Shown here piece by piece: positions 29,601 to 35,585 of a DNA stretch of 43,982 bases. Below the pieces are notes generated by a model. The model made no database searches and was not told where the DNA came from. It saw nothing but the letters and a program-made list of their open reading frames with translations. This DNA is from an uncultured Roseiflexus sp. (GTDB lineage: Bacteria > Chloroflexota > Chloroflexia > Chloroflexales > Roseiflexaceae): contig CALGYB010000114.1 in assembly GCA_937935075.1 (NCBI GenBank), positions 1 through 43,982 of the forward strand, read 5' to 3'. Position 1 is the first letter of the stretch. Each line of letters starts with the position of its first letter. The position numbers and the translations under genes are program-made.

Positions 29601-32600
29601 GGTCGTCGCGGGTGGGCGCAGTAGTGTTGCCTGCCGTGTAATTGTCCGCCAGCACAACGCTGAAAGCGCCGGTTGCCGGGTCGTAAGTCGCGTAGTAGTC
29701 GCTGACGCCGGCATTCGTCCAGGTGACTGGCGTCGTGTTGAGGGTGATGGGACCGGCTGTGCTGAAGGCGCGGTTGGCGTTGCTGCTCAAGCCGCCAAGC
29801 ACCGCGACGCGATAGCCGCCGGTCAGTTCGGCGTCATTGTCGAAATCGTCGGCGCGGGTCAGGGTCGCCTGATTGGTTGCAGTGAAGACGGCTGTCACAA
29901 CATAGATGCCGTTCTGCGTTGCGCCAGGCTGATCCTTCACCAGCACCCGATCCCCCACGTTCAGCATCACACCGTCGATGTTGCGCGGCGCATCCGTGAA
30001 CTGACCGTTATTCGGCGCCGTGGCAAACGTTGCGCCGGTCAGCGGTGCGGTGGTGGCAACCCGCACTGTGCCGCTGACGACATCGCCGGTGAGCGGTGTG
30101 CCATCGCCGCGGCGGACGGCAAAATTAGCGGCTGTCAGCGTCGCCGGACGCACGTAAGCCGCAGGAATCGTATCGGTCACCGTCACGTCGTAGGCATCGC
30201 CGCGTCCTTCATTCTGAAGCACAATCGCATAACGCACCCGGTCGCCGGCATCAGAGAGGAGCAACGAATCGGAGGCCCCGATCGCCAGCGCCTGCGTGCG
30301 CGTGTAGACCGGCGTGCCGCTGAACGATGTCGGACCGTCGGGCGGGTTGAACGTCACGCCGCCGAGGGTCAGACCGGTGGCGTTATAGCCGACGATGCCC
30401 TTGTTGATCGTCACATTCGGGCGGATGACCTCGAACATGACAATCTCATCGAAGTATTGCGACCCGGCGTTGGTGGAGAACTCATTCACCCGCAACTGAT
30501 TGGTCAGGAACAGGTCGTTGGCAAAGGCGGCATCGGCGACGCGCAGGGTCACCAGGACGTCGATCAGCGACGAGCGCCGTCCGCCGTCCACATCGTCGTG
30601 CCAGCCAAAGTGGAGGGCAAAACTGTTCCCGGCTGCGTCGGTAGTAATGAACGGCGCCCAGGTGATCGGGTCGGTATTGAAGGCATTGAATGTCGAATTC
30701 GACTGGCGGAAGTGCTGGTTGGCATTGGTGGCGCCTGCCGTCACGCCGACGAGCGGGCCATTCGTGAGTTCGCGCGCGGTGTCGAAATCGGCGGCGCGGT
30801 CCCAGGCGCCGGTTGCAGCGGTTACAACTACATAGACGCCATTCTGCCGCGCGTCGGTCTGATCTTTCACCAGGACGCGGTCGCCATTCGCCAGCGCGAC
30901 GCCGTCGATAATCGTGGGTGCGCCACTGAATGAGCCAATGCCGGCAGGATTGTAGCCGGAAATATTCGCAGTCGTCGCCACACGCACCGATGTCGGCGGA
31001 TTGATCGTTGTCAGGTAGGAGTCAGACGGTCCGCGTGTCACGGTGTTGGCGCCGGGGATCGTGCCAGGCGCGGCAGCCGCATCGAAGAACAGACGATCCG
31101 GCACGGGGAAGACCGGCAGCGGCGGGAAGTCGATAAATTGAACATTCTCGAAACTGCTGATCGGCAGGCGGTAGGTCAGCCGGTAGGTCACCAGGTCGCC
31201 TGGCTGCACCGTCACCGGATCGCCGAGGTCGGTCGTCTGCCCATTGAGCGCATAGAGCGTCTTGCTGCGGTCGCCAATCGGCAGTTCGACGCTGGCGGCG
31301 GTATCGTCGGTCGCCTGCCCGATCACCGTCGGCGTCGGGTTATTGATCGTCGTTGTATCGATCTGGTCGCCGCGGATCAATGGCACGTTATTGCGCAGAA
31401 TGTCGAGCTGATCGACCGAGCGGTCGCCGGAGGGGAAATCGTCGCTGAACTCGTCTTTGACTTCGGTGTAGAACGTGATCCGTCCTTGAGTTGGACCGAC
31501 GAGGAGTGGATTGTTATTCTGCGGCGCGCCGCCGGCATTGGGAATATCGCCGCCGACGAGCCGCCCGCTAACGCCGCGCGCGATCAGTTCCTGCGAAATA
31601 TCGAAGCGCACGTAGGTTGTGCCGCTGATCGACGGCGCCGGCGGGTTGATCACGAACACCGGACCGGCCGGCGGGCTGGTCGGGTCGGAGAGCAGTGTGC
31701 TGCGGGTTGTAAAGCGCTGCTCATACGTAATCGTGCCGGTTCCGCTGAAGGGCGCTGCCGGTATCGTCACACGGCTCGGCGAAGCGCCCGTCACATAGGC
31801 ATTCTCGACCTGAAGGGTCGGGACGGTCGAGTTGCCGGTGGTGCGCACGAAGAGTCGCTGCCCGTCAGAAAGAATATCTTCGAGGTAGACGTTCTGAACC
31901 GCAAAATAATCGGAGACCTGAAAATCGATGTCGTAGCGCAGCAGCGTCTGTCCAGGAATGATCGAACCGCCGGTGGGCGCAAGGGTGGTGCGGTCAACCG
32001 GCGTGACCGACTTCTGGGTTGCGAGCGAGTGCTGTTGAAGGGTATGCGCATCCGGCGGCAGGGTGATCGTTATCGGCGTTGGCGTATCGCGTGTATCGAT
32101 TGGCGTCCATGCTGCGGATGAACTGCCGGTGTTGTTGGCAAACGTCGAGTCGGTTCCCTGCGGCACGGTCGGTGTGGCGGCGCTGGTGTCGCGCGGGATG
32201 TAGAACTCGAACTCGAACGATGCATCGACGCCGCGCACGCCGGTCTTGTCGCCGAACGTATAGATCAGTGTTCCGCCCGGCGCCGCAGGCGTGGCCGTGC
32301 CGGAAAGATTCGCCGGGTTGAAGACTTCAGTTGGCACGCCGGGCGAGTTGTAAAGACGCGCGCTCATCTGTGCGGCAGTGTTGCCGGTGATGCGCATGCT
32401 GTTCGCCAGCGTATCGGTGATTTGCAGATTCGTCACCGTCTGCCCTTCGGCAATATCGACATCCAGGCGATAGCGCCGTGGATAGTTGCGTCCGGTCGCG
32501 GTTTCGTCTTCCGGTCCGAGATAGGTTTTGGTCAGACTCCAGAGGATCGGGGTAACATCAGCGTCCGACGGGGTCGTCTGGCGGATCGGCGGGTCGGCGC

Positions 32601-33198
32601 CGGGGTTGTCGAGCGGGTCGTTGCCGTAGCGGAACCCGGCAATAGCGGTGACCGGCAGCGGCGTGCCGAGGTCTGCCAGGTTGCTGATGCGCAGCGTCAC
32701 ATCAATCGGCGCGGGCGGCTGTGTGTTGGTGAAACTGCCGAACGGCAACGTCAGAACGGCAATCGTGTCGCCGTTCTGGAAGCGCGTGCCATAGCCCGGC
32801 ACACTCAGCGTCTGCCCGGTCAGCGGATGGACGTAGGTTGGTCCGCTAATCGTGATCAACTCTAATCCTGGCAGCGGCTGATCGAGGTAGGTCGCCCGGA
32901 TGTCAGTCGTCACCAGCCCGTCGAACGACGGGGCGCCGTCGGGACCGGTGGTGTCGAGAAACAGGTCGATATACGGACCGTAACCGGTCTGATCGCCGCT
33001 TCCGGTGCTGGCATTATCGAAGGTGACGGTCAGAGTCACCGATTCGCCGATCAGTCCGCTTGCGCTGACGACCGTAGCGACTGGCAAGGGATTACCGGCG
33101 GCAAAGGCGATCGTTCCAAGCAGAAAACGACCGATGGTAATAGCGCCCACAAGCACGGTGAGAAGCGGCGTGAGCCGCAGAATTGGATGACGGTGCAT
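17674..33198 (-). CDS. Giant secreted DUF11/SdrD-B repeat protein (5174 residues)
   Basis: An uninterrupted frame of 15.5 kb. The N-terminus is a Sec signal (LTPLLTVLVGAITIGRFLLG, probable cleavage after AFAA near residue 34). Residues about 230-3800 alternate two DUF11-like types: type A (VTIGEIVTYRIAVSLPEGVT, then D.lP.GM) and type B (VVEPxLxxxK...DAGDxVTYT, then AFDVxxxDTLP). Four 113-128-residue modules and one jelly-roll-like segment are inserted. Residues 3819-5053 hold 11 SdrD-B-like domains with Ca-binding-type loops (DANNNGVFDTGENG). Residues 5054-5174 are a fibronectin-like domain ending TYTVVLPLVVR. No LPXTG, S-layer or autotransporter anchor is seen. It is probably a filament-surface, sheath or adhesion protein. 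The start follows AAGGGTTAAGGACC. No gene is close enough on this strand to share an operon. Confidence 0.93.
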   Translation of the reverse strand: MHRHPILRLTPLLTVLVGAITIGRFLLGTIAFAAGNPLPVATVVSASGLIGESVTLTVTFDNASTGSGDQTGYGPYIDLFLDTTGPDGAPSFDGLVTTDIRATYLDQPLPGLELITISGPTYVHPLTGQTLSVPGYGTRFQNGDTIAVLTLPFGSFTNTQPPAPIDVTLRISNLADLGTPLPVTAIAGFRYGNDPLDNPGADPPIRQTTPSDADVTPILWSLTKTYLGPEDETATGRNYPRRYRLDVDIAEGQTVTNLQITDTLANSMRITGNTAAQMSARLYNSPGVPTEVFNPANLSGTATPAAPGGTLIYTFGDKTGVRGVDASFEFEFYIPRDTSAATPTVPQGTDSTFANNTGSSSAAWTPIDTRDTPTPITITLPPDAHTLQQHSLATQKSVTPVDRTTLAPTGGSIIPGQTLLRYDIDFQVSDYFAVQNVYLEDILSDGQRLFVRTTGNSTVPTLQVENAYVTGASPSRVTIPAAPFSGTGTITYEQRFTTRSTLLSDPTSPPAGPVFVINPPAPSISGTTYVRFDISQELIARGVSGRLVGGDIPNAGGAPQNNNPLLVGPTQGRITFYTEVKDEFSDDFPSGDRSVDQLDILRNNVPLIRGDQIDTTTINNPTPTVIGQATDDTAASVELPIGDRSKTLYALNGQTTDLGDPVTVQPGDLVTYRLTYRLPISSFENVQFIDFPPLPVFPVPDRLFFDAAAAPGTIPGANTVTRGPSDSYLTTINPPTSVRVATTANISGYNPAGIGSFSGAPTIIDGVALANGDRVLVKDQTDARQNGVYVVVTAATGAWDRAADFDTARELTNGPLVGVTAGATNANQHFRQSNSTFNAFNTDPITWAPFITTDAAGNSFALHFGWHDDVDGGRRSSLIDVLVTLRVADAAFANDLFLTNQLRVNEFSTNAGSQYFDEIVMFEVIRPNVTINKGIVGYNATGLTLGGVTFNPPDGPTSFSGTPVYTRTQALAIGASDSLLLSDAGDRVRYAIVLQNEGRGDAYDVTVTDTIPAAYVRPATLTAANFAVRRGDGTPLTGDVVSGTVRVATTAPLTGATFATAPNNGQFTDAPRNIDGVMLNVGDRVLVKDQPGATQNGIYVVTAVFTATNQATLTRADDFDNDAELTGGYRVAVLGGLSSNANRAFSTAGPITLNTTPVTWTNAGVSDYYATYDPATGAFSVVLADNYTAGNTTAPTRDDRPGGLSRGASGPRSNIVEVTNGSNTVIITYDVTLGDNVEPNQEIINTATLTNVATSDGGIDDQPDPSDTAQVTIRRPGIAKVLTATEIENGANTRQQAVIGELVTYTLTLTVPEGVTTNAILTDTLDAGLAFVDVTGVTASPALSFAGGGLPTIGATPVNTTIGAGGQTIVFNFGTITNTNRNNAIDETIVITYRAVVLNTAANQSGAQRNNRADFSWNVPGQGSYTLPPVEAENVTIIEPTLAVGKTLPPGIYDAGDTIDYTIIISHGAGSQTDAYDAVITDTLPIDPFGSGSLILTPAVLSVTDSAGLLTTADFTLTGSNATSWTLSNPTPIDLAQGRTISIVVRGTLSNAAMPGATITNTAFLRWTSLDGDPGQRSTYTTASTERTGADGPGGALNDYAATGSVAFTIPVVTPGKALVATSESHTTGSNVTIGEIVRFRIAIGGPEASVYAFSLVDRLPPGLTFLNDGSARFAFIANNNITTTGVYDVAPVSCPAISPSGVTTLADVLNPTILPSSSITCIFGDSNISSDETTNQDAYSSGTDVFFRFGNLSNNDNDPGEEFIVVEFNAIVDNNTFDPNDAGDVRDNTVVARMNPPGFGAFETSPSAPVSITVVEPNIAFDATTNNKTASPTSGDAFDVITYTVTFTNATGATVSDAFDVRILDTLPVTDVTLIPASISVSSAGGCATGVTNASAGNTVDVTIGRVPPGCNVTITYQATLNVTVVPGQTITNTANLTYTSLPGNTGTGGFFGSTAGASGSATGERNGSGGINDYAGSDTATVTIVVPALAKRIVATSEAHTADPLVLADFTNTGFDGFLGGTNTWNTPGNVITSSTFIRISGSATEQGGGFIAFATPVDLSNHAALALSARLVAGNAADSIDVHLQDADGTNWRWRFDTSSFNASTFALAPQSLLEPNSMTIAAGATPGLDLRNITRLEIRGDGGTSQFDIDIDAVIVFGNIAAPGEIVRYRLVTTIPEGTSPNLQLLDRIPNGMRFVNDNTVRVAFVSNSGGVTSTSAGAQVPALSGAGLNITGNQDTVIGLSLAVGSGNGLAIGEGTAFDGNVSSSHDVSSSADTYNDGNDVYFRLGNVVNNDNDDDLEFIVIEFNAQVLNRFDTGNQSGVLLNNDFLYFRSGSQVGSTSAQNDANRITVVEPQINNLSKTLASAPPVDAGDVFTYTLRFANGVAWPTSPAVPVRVATTGNVAGFNATGGFGGTGQFANAPATVDGVTLNVGDRILVRSQTNAAENGVYTLVFIDPFTGARVWDRATDLDSTAELALGYRVVVQEGATLAGATYYLDEPVPTAINAGALNWREVAPAMTVAVATTNILGGGAFNPTDGTFGRGMLTTTAPSIDGIAVNAVNFPVGTRILVKNQSTVSQNGVYRVTSLSGTPPTLTLERVPEFDSHLEAVIGAQVYVTGGTINAGRTFAVRTAPTGTPITTTINIVPVDQVAAFDVTVFDQLPPALELLGVQIEAPAGTTATNGSTLGVGGVISYTLDRLDSVQDITSGRNDVVITATVRVVSGTVASTQITNTARVQYTSLPGARGTLGNPTGSDVGAGTAGELEGERTGQDVPNPTNNTPPSNNGIRNNYSVGAIALNHLAAPTFDKQFQGGGISDDDSSVPGTSGDSVTIGEAVLYDLLVTLPEGTTNNLRVVDAVPDGMRFDTSFNGGLGYQIVTAAGGLLTQPFSDPAAVASPTLTVSGTGTLGQDGVDALFSFGDVTIADDNNPNNNAFIIRVRLIVTNTTANQSGATRDNGGALRYTNGYSGVDRELRDPTEPRVTIVEPTPSILKSVSGAAADAGDPITYTLRIENSAPRSDMTAYDVVISDTIAPEIFNPTIVAVSETGAPGISAADFEIATVGPDRILRTTAPITLPLNATVIITFTGNLTSTVTTDQIITNRASMFWSSTPGLNPDERTGADVPNPPECSGLPGACNLDNTQLNNYGLISSVTTTAIAPVVASKSVIEGAAPSTTGTDVTIGEIVTYRIAVSLPEGVTGGLVITDTVPSGMAYLPGSATLITGALAAGDPPLNGGHPTGAGSLAFNGVFSDTTDPSVTPIGSAQFLNGTGIRFEFDQITLPGDNDLRNNTFFIRYQAVVLDVTGNTGLSSSQTTLTNSGQFDVPTTPQPPVSLLIDPNGATVTVVEPELAIAKSVAPTSGDAGDTVTYTITLSHTARSLADAFDVAMTDALPATIGSSLSAPITITNVSATHSVDGDITGNFGVAINTLTTTTPFTLTRGATVTLTITGVLRQSVQPGEVITNTAALTYTSLPGPNQDLSPDATGVNDGTDRERSRSDSGSATHSVGQGAFLKAILSTSAAHTIGTDVTIGEVISYTLIVDLPEGATRNLTLTDDLPAGLDYEGFTVITDAAQSGGLLTQDFAGTVPSITVTGGAGSGDDVTFTFDGDVVVTGDNNAANNRFLVVARVRALNEPGMVGLIPPGQTVLTNTATMRYTDGSNITRAFTDTETVRVVEPQLTITKNIVQTVANAGDPITITLTVTNTGTADAFDVVITDTLPPEFDAATTTFGTAGSDYPATFTPSRTGSEVRYEGGPIPAGATVTFTFRVNLINTVTTGTTITNTARVAQSTSLPGDDPTERVQTPVESSDTLTIRSNSLSGFVYVDANNNGVFDTGENGIGGVTITLSGTDHLGNSVLLTTTTTITGFYRFDNLYPGVYSLIETQPSGYLDGIDSIGTQGGTTGNDVLSNIVLPVDTSTNGENNNFGELPAARIAGFVYEDNDNDGVFDTGENGIGGVTITLTGTDDLGNGVLLTTTTTITGFYAFDNLRPGTYTVIETQPSGYLDGRDTAGTLGGDTTVNDRIAGITLPPGGASLNNNFGELRPASLSGLVYRDDNNNGSRDGSEPGISGVTITLSGTDDLGNPVILTTTTTITGFYAFDNLRPGTYTVSETQPSGYFDGAETIGSAGGSILSNDVIGNITLNAGVAATGYDFGEVPAARIAGFVYEDDDNDGVFDAGENGISGVTITLTGTDDLGNPVTLTTTTSITGAYSFDNLRPGTYTVIETQPSGYFDGRDTAGTLGGDTTINDRIASITLPPGGASLNNNFGELRPASLSGLVYRDDNDNGVPDADEPGIGGVTVTLTGTDDLGNPVTLTTTTTITGFYRFDNLRPGTYTVSETQPAAYNDGRDRVGTAGGDLSNDQVSTIVLGAGVDAANYDFGELGTFVSGVVWIDTDRDGTLDGGESGRLGGVTITLRDSLGNVVSTTTTLADGSYRFDNLPAGNYTIEQTQPTGYGSSTPNTLSVTVPLTGLTDQNFGETVSTLSGFVYVDSDNDGVFDTGESGIGGVTVTLLDSLGNVVSTTLTLADGSYRFENLLAGTYTISETQPLIYTDGLDSVGTIGGVPIGTLVSNDVIGAIVLPAGTDGINYNFGELANAGLGDRVWLDRNGDGVQDAGEPGIGGVTVYLDLNNNGVRDTGELTATTNADGFYFFGDLAGGTYTVRVDTTTLPAGVSQTYDLDGAAATPHAATASLAAGATRTDVDFGYRGTASIGDRVWLDRNGDGSQDFGEPGIGGVTVYLDLNNNGVRDPNEPFDTTDADGVYLIDGLPAGTYTVRVDASTLPGGIDATYDLDGSGTPGVVTGVTLNDGQARTDVDFGYQGSASIGDRVWNDANANGIQDGGETGVSGIVVALYDSTGTLLITTTTDMNGNYLFDGLPAGTYTVGVGATPGRSISPRGAGSDQALDSDVDRTTRRSHPITLSTGEARRDIDIGLYQLASVGSLVWLDRDLDGIHEADEPGIGGIEVRLLRSDGTLVATRTTDANGYYMFTDVEPGEYRIAFSIPSGYYVSPQRQGNDPGNDSDADPVTGQTPIFTLTPGQIDPTWYLGLSPISPTAIQLTRFSAERDANAVVIRWETAAEYGTRGFHIERSASGSRSDAVRITDRLIPATGSASSGAAYVWNDTTAAPGVRYTYWLVEETTDGSTHIYGPATSEAPTGGTYTVVLPLVVR
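18040..21744 (-). repeat. Array of 11 SdrD-B-like domains, with a 684-bp internal duplication
   Basis: Eleven ~112-residue domains cover residues 3819-5053 of the giant protein. Each opens with a (S/A)G-VY/W-D motif and an Asp/Asn-rich loop, and ends near NNNFGEL or DVDFGY. Domains 2 and 4 begin ARIAGFVYED, while 3 and 5 begin ASLSGLVYRDDN. The underlying DNA repeats with a period of 684 bp (for example the word GGCGATGCGGGCTGCCGGCA at 20701 and GGCGATGCGGGCTGCCGGCA at 21385), showing a recent duplication of a two-domain unit. Domains 8-11 diverge into an A(S/G)(I/L/V)G(D/S) subtype. Confidence 0.85.
25246..25629 (-). other. Tail-fibre-like module, copy 4 (residues 2524-2651)
   Basis: It begins VAVATTNILGG and contains IDGIAVNAVNFPVGTRILVK and NQSTVSQNGVYRV, the most diverged of four copies. 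It follows copy 3 after only 5 residues. After it the host DUF11 domain resumes with AAFDVTVFDQLPP. Confidence 0.7.
25645..26007 (-). other. Tail-fibre-like module, copy 3 (residues 2398-2518)
   Basis: It begins VRVATTGNVAG and contains TVDGVTLNVGDRILVRSQT and NAAENGVYTLV, then WDRATDLDSTAELALGYRVV. It interrupts a type-B DUF11 domain right after YTLRFANGVAWPTSPAVP. Confidence 0.75.
26710..27174 (-). other. Jelly-roll-like insert in the giant protein (residues 2009-2163)
   Basis: Between KRIVATSEAHTADPLV and APGEIVRYRLV, the two parts of a type-A DUF11 domain, lie ~155 residues of different character (FIAFATPVDLSNHAALALSA, then VHLQDADGTNWRWRFDTSS, then IDAVIVFGN). The pattern recalls carbohydrate-binding or CIA30-like beta-sandwiches. 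Fold-level guess only. Confidence 0.5.
29707..30066 (-). other. Tail-fibre-like module, copy 2 (residues 1045-1164)
   Basis: It begins VRVATTAPLTG and contains NIDGVMLNVGDRVLVKDQ and GATQNGIYVVTAV, then LTRADDFDNDAELTGG, and ends PVTWTNAG. It splits a DUF11 domain between VVSGT and VSDYYATYDPATGAFSVV. Confidence 0.75.
30649..30987 (-). other. Tail-fibre-like module, copy 1 (residues 738-850)
   Basis: It begins VRVATTANISG and contains IIDGVALANGDRVLVKDQ and DARQNGVYVVVTAATGAWDR, then AADFDTARELTNG, and ends ITWAPF. This word order (DGV..GDRVLVKDQ..QNGVYVV..WDRAADFD) is familiar to me from phage tail-fibre and related structural proteins. Confidence 0.75.
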
Positions 33199-33365
33199 GG
33201 TCCTTAACCCTTTCTCGAAGATGTGACCGATGTTTGTGTGAAAGGTAACAACGTGGTACCTGATAATGTGTTATTTTCATCTGAGAGTATATGCAGCGGG
33301 CATAACCAGAACGTAACAAAATGGTTTCGAGGTGATCGCAGAATCGATCATCCGCATGCACGTAG

Positions 33366-33508
33366 GGGCGGGTCTCAGACCCGCCCGTCCAAGGGGCGGT
33401 CAGAGACCCGTCGTGGGGCAATCATCCGCATACACGGCAGGGGCGGGTCTCAGACCCGCCGTGGGGCAATCATCCGCATGCACGTAGGGGCGGGTCTCAG
33501 ACCCGCCC
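33366..33508. repeat. Three GGGCGGGTCT palindromes upstream of the giant gene
   Basis: GGGCGGGTCT, a central C and AGACCCGCCC occur at 33366-33386, 33441-33460 (last base lost) and 33488-33508. They are embedded in a repeated context containing CAATCATCCGCAT and CGTAGGGGCGGG. The stretch 33199-33365 before them should contain the giant gene's promoter, but I could not assign one. The repeats lie at the 3' end of the dienelactone hydrolase gene, 39 bp from its stop. Confidence 0.85.
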
Positions 33509-33547
33509 ACATCATGCGTGGTGGGGCGGGATCGGCGGCGGGGCCAT

Positions 33548-34261
33548 TCACCGCAGATGCCGGTTGAAGAAAGCGACGATCCGTTGCTGCGCGTCGCGCG
33601 CTGAGGGTTCGTGGTAGCCCATCTGCGTCACGCGCCATGCCACGCGCAGCAGCGCAGGAACCTCGCGCGGATCGTGGTTGTTGAGGAAGGCGTGCCCGGC
33701 ATCAGGATACTCTTTCACGTCGTGATCCACGCCGAGTGACGTCAGGGCGCGCTCGAGGCGTCCAGCCGCGCCGCGCAGCGTCATGTCCTTCGCGCCGTAG
33801 CTGGCGACAATCGGGCAGGCGCCGGCAAGAACCCGTTCGAGATCATTCGGCAAGACGCCGTAGTTGACGCTCGATGCGGCAAATCCGTCGCCTGGCGCCA
33901 GCAGTAACGCAAATCCGCCGCCCATGCAGAAGCCGATCACCCCAATCTTGCCGGTGCAATCGCTGCGCTGCGCCAGCCAATCGCGGGTTGCAGCGATGTG
34001 GCGGAACATCATCCCCTGCCACGTCAGATAGTCGCGGATGATCGAGCGCAAACAGGTGATCACCGTACCGCCGTCGAAGAGATCGGGCGCTGCCGCCAGG
34101 AACCCCTCACTCGCCAGCCACTCCGCCTGGCGGTGCGTGTCGCTGCGCATGCCGAGCGCGTCGTGAATGACAACGACGCCGGGCCAGGGACCGGCGCCGT
34201 CCGGCGTGGCGAGATAGGCATGCAATGCGCCATCTGGCGCAGGAATGACGATGTCTGCCAT
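33548..34261 (-). CDS. Dienelactone hydrolase family protein
   Basis: A 237-residue cytoplasmic alpha/beta hydrolase of the DLH family. The classic triad is in place: Cys112 as nucleophile in GFCMGGG, Asp159 in YGAKDMT, and His190 in DAGHAFLN. The N-terminus ([20 protein letters not shown]) and [21 protein letters not shown] are family-typical. The start at 34261 follows AGAAGGACC; longer in-frame extensions would run into tandem repeat DNA. No aromatic-degradation genes are nearby, so the substrate may be a general ester or lactone rather than dienelactone. Confidence 0.92.
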   Translation of the reverse strand: MADIVIPAPDGALHAYLATPDGAGPWPGVVVIHDALGMRSDTHRQAEWLASEGFLAAAPDLFDGGTVITCLRSIIRDYLTWQGMMFRHIAATRDWLAQRSDCTGKIGVIGFCMGGGFALLLAPGDGFAASSVNYGVLPNDLERVLAGACPIVASYGAKDMTLRGAAGRLERALTSLGVDHDVKEYPDAGHAFLNNHDPREVPALLRVAWRVTQMGYHEPSARDAQQRIVAFFNRHLR

Positions 34262-34753
34262 GGTTTGGTCCTTCTGATCGTGTGAAAGCGGCTTCAATGG
34301 TATCATAGGTTCTGTTCTGGTGTGAAGGTGGGGCGCGAGGCAAGAGGCGAGAGGCAAGAGGCGAGCGGTCAGAGGGGAGCGGTTCTGTTCGGTCGTGAGG
34401 GTTGTGGGTTGAAGGCGGAGCGCGCGGCAAGAGGCGAGCGGCCAGAGGGGCGCAGTTCTGTTCGGTCGTGAAGGTTGCGGGCTGAAGGTGGGGTGCGCGG
34501 CAAGAGGCGAGCGGTCAGAGGGGAGCGGTTCTGTTCAGGGGTGAGGGTTGCGGGCTGAAGGTGGAAGGTTTTACGATGAACGATATATCTCGCGATGTCT
34601 GTTGTCCATGGATTGTTCCGCGTTGAACCCTGGGAGGTGGAGGGATGCGCTGCTGGCGCGGCAGGCGTGACCCGTGCGGGCGAGACGCCCGCGATCCCAG
34701 GCGCGGTGTGCAGAGGTGCGCTGCTGGCGCACATGAAAGGAGTGGTATAAGAC
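34262..34753. repeat. 73-bp tandem repeats in the DLH-YhhN intergenic region
   Basis: Three units start at about 34351, 34424 and 34497. Each begins G(A/C)GGCAAGAGGCGAGCGG and contains CAGAGGGG, TTCTGTTC and GTGA(G/A)GGTT. A partial unit precedes them at about 34335. The rest (34570-34753) shows no gene. The words GGCAAGAGGCGAG are the complement of the CTCGCCT words in the minisatellite at 43751-43867. Confidence 0.8.
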
Positions 34754-35500
34754 ATGAAATCGCCCCAATTTCGCACACTGGCATACGCGCTCCTGGCGCT
34801 GGCGGCGCTGGTGATGCTGGCGGGTCTGGCGATTGGCAACCGCGGCGACGCGCGCAACCGTATTCCGCTGCCGTTGCGGATGCTCTCGTCGTTGCTGGTG
34901 TGGTCTGCCGCGCTGTTGTTGTGGCGCAACGCCGATCCTGCGCTGCGCCGGCCTGCGGCTCTGACAGCAGCCGGGATGGGATGCGGGTTCCTGGGAGATC
35001 TGATCATGGCACGGGTCATCCCGCTGCCGGAGTACGTCATATTTGGCATGCTCGCGTTTGGCGCCGGGCATGGGTGCTATATCGGCGCAACCGCAGGACA
35101 TCTGGCGCGACGGGGTGCGCTGACATCGGCGGCTATTCCGTTGCTGGCGAGCTGGCTCATCGGGGCGATTGGCTGGTATGGCGCGGCGCGCAACCCGGCA
35201 AAAGCGGTCGTGTTGAACTATGCGGCGCTGGCTTATGCGCTGCTCCTTGCCTCGATGAGTGGTATGGGCGCGGCGCTGGCGATGCGTGATCCACGCTATC
35301 TCTCACTTGCACTCGGCAGCGCGCTCTTCTTTCTCTCCGACCTCATTCTGGCGGGTGAACTCTTCCGCGACCTGTTCTTTCCCTACATTGGCGATGCCAT
35401 CTGGCTGACGTATCTCACGGGCCAGGGGTTGATTGTAGAGGCGTTGGGGGCGAGACAGGGCGAGAAGCATTTTCTATCAACCGGCGCAGAGCGCGAATAG
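34754..35500 (+). CDS. YhhN family membrane protein (lysoplasmalogenase-like)
   Basis: A 248-residue integral membrane protein with about eight hydrophobic segments, starting at residues 9-27 (LAYALLALAALVMLAGLAIG). The family's conserved acidic signatures are present: GCGFLGDLIMA (residues near 76-86), FGMLAFGAGHGCYIG, LGSALFFLSDLILA and WLTYLTGQGLIVEA. YhhN/TMEM86 proteins hydrolyse the vinyl-ether bond of lysoplasmalogens in animals and some bacteria. Whether this organism makes plasmalogens is not known from the window, so the substrate is uncertain. The ATG follows AAAGGAG. It converges on the epimerase gene, with a hairpin between. Confidence 0.85.
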   Translation: MKSPQFRTLAYALLALAALVMLAGLAIGNRGDARNRIPLPLRMLSSLLVWSAALLLWRNADPALRRPAALTAAGMGCGFLGDLIMARVIPLPEYVIFGMLAFGAGHGCYIGATAGHLARRGALTSAAIPLLASWLIGAIGWYGAARNPAKAVVLNYAALAYALLLASMSGMGAALAMRDPRYLSLALGSALFFLSDLILAGELFRDLFFPYIGDAIWLTYLTGQGLIVEALGARQGEKHFLSTGAERE

Positions 35501-35519
35501 CGATGCGCATACCTTCCGC

Positions 35520-35552
35520 TGGATGAACGAAGGCAGATCCTTCGTCCATCCA
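35520..35552. terminator. Hairpin between convergent genes
   Basis: TGGATGAACGAAGG (35520-35533), loop CAGAT, and CCTTCGTCCATCCA (35539-35552) pair over 14 bp with one G:T-type mismatch. CTTTTTC follows on the plus strand at 35558-35564, fitting termination of the YhhN gene. The flank TGATAGAGCGATCAACCAAC (35576-35595) resembles the dispersed element at 4804 and 8694, and it overlaps the 3' end of the epimerase gene. Confidence 0.65.
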
Positions 35553-35585
35553 ATTGACTTTTTCAGACACGCTCTGATAGAGCGA

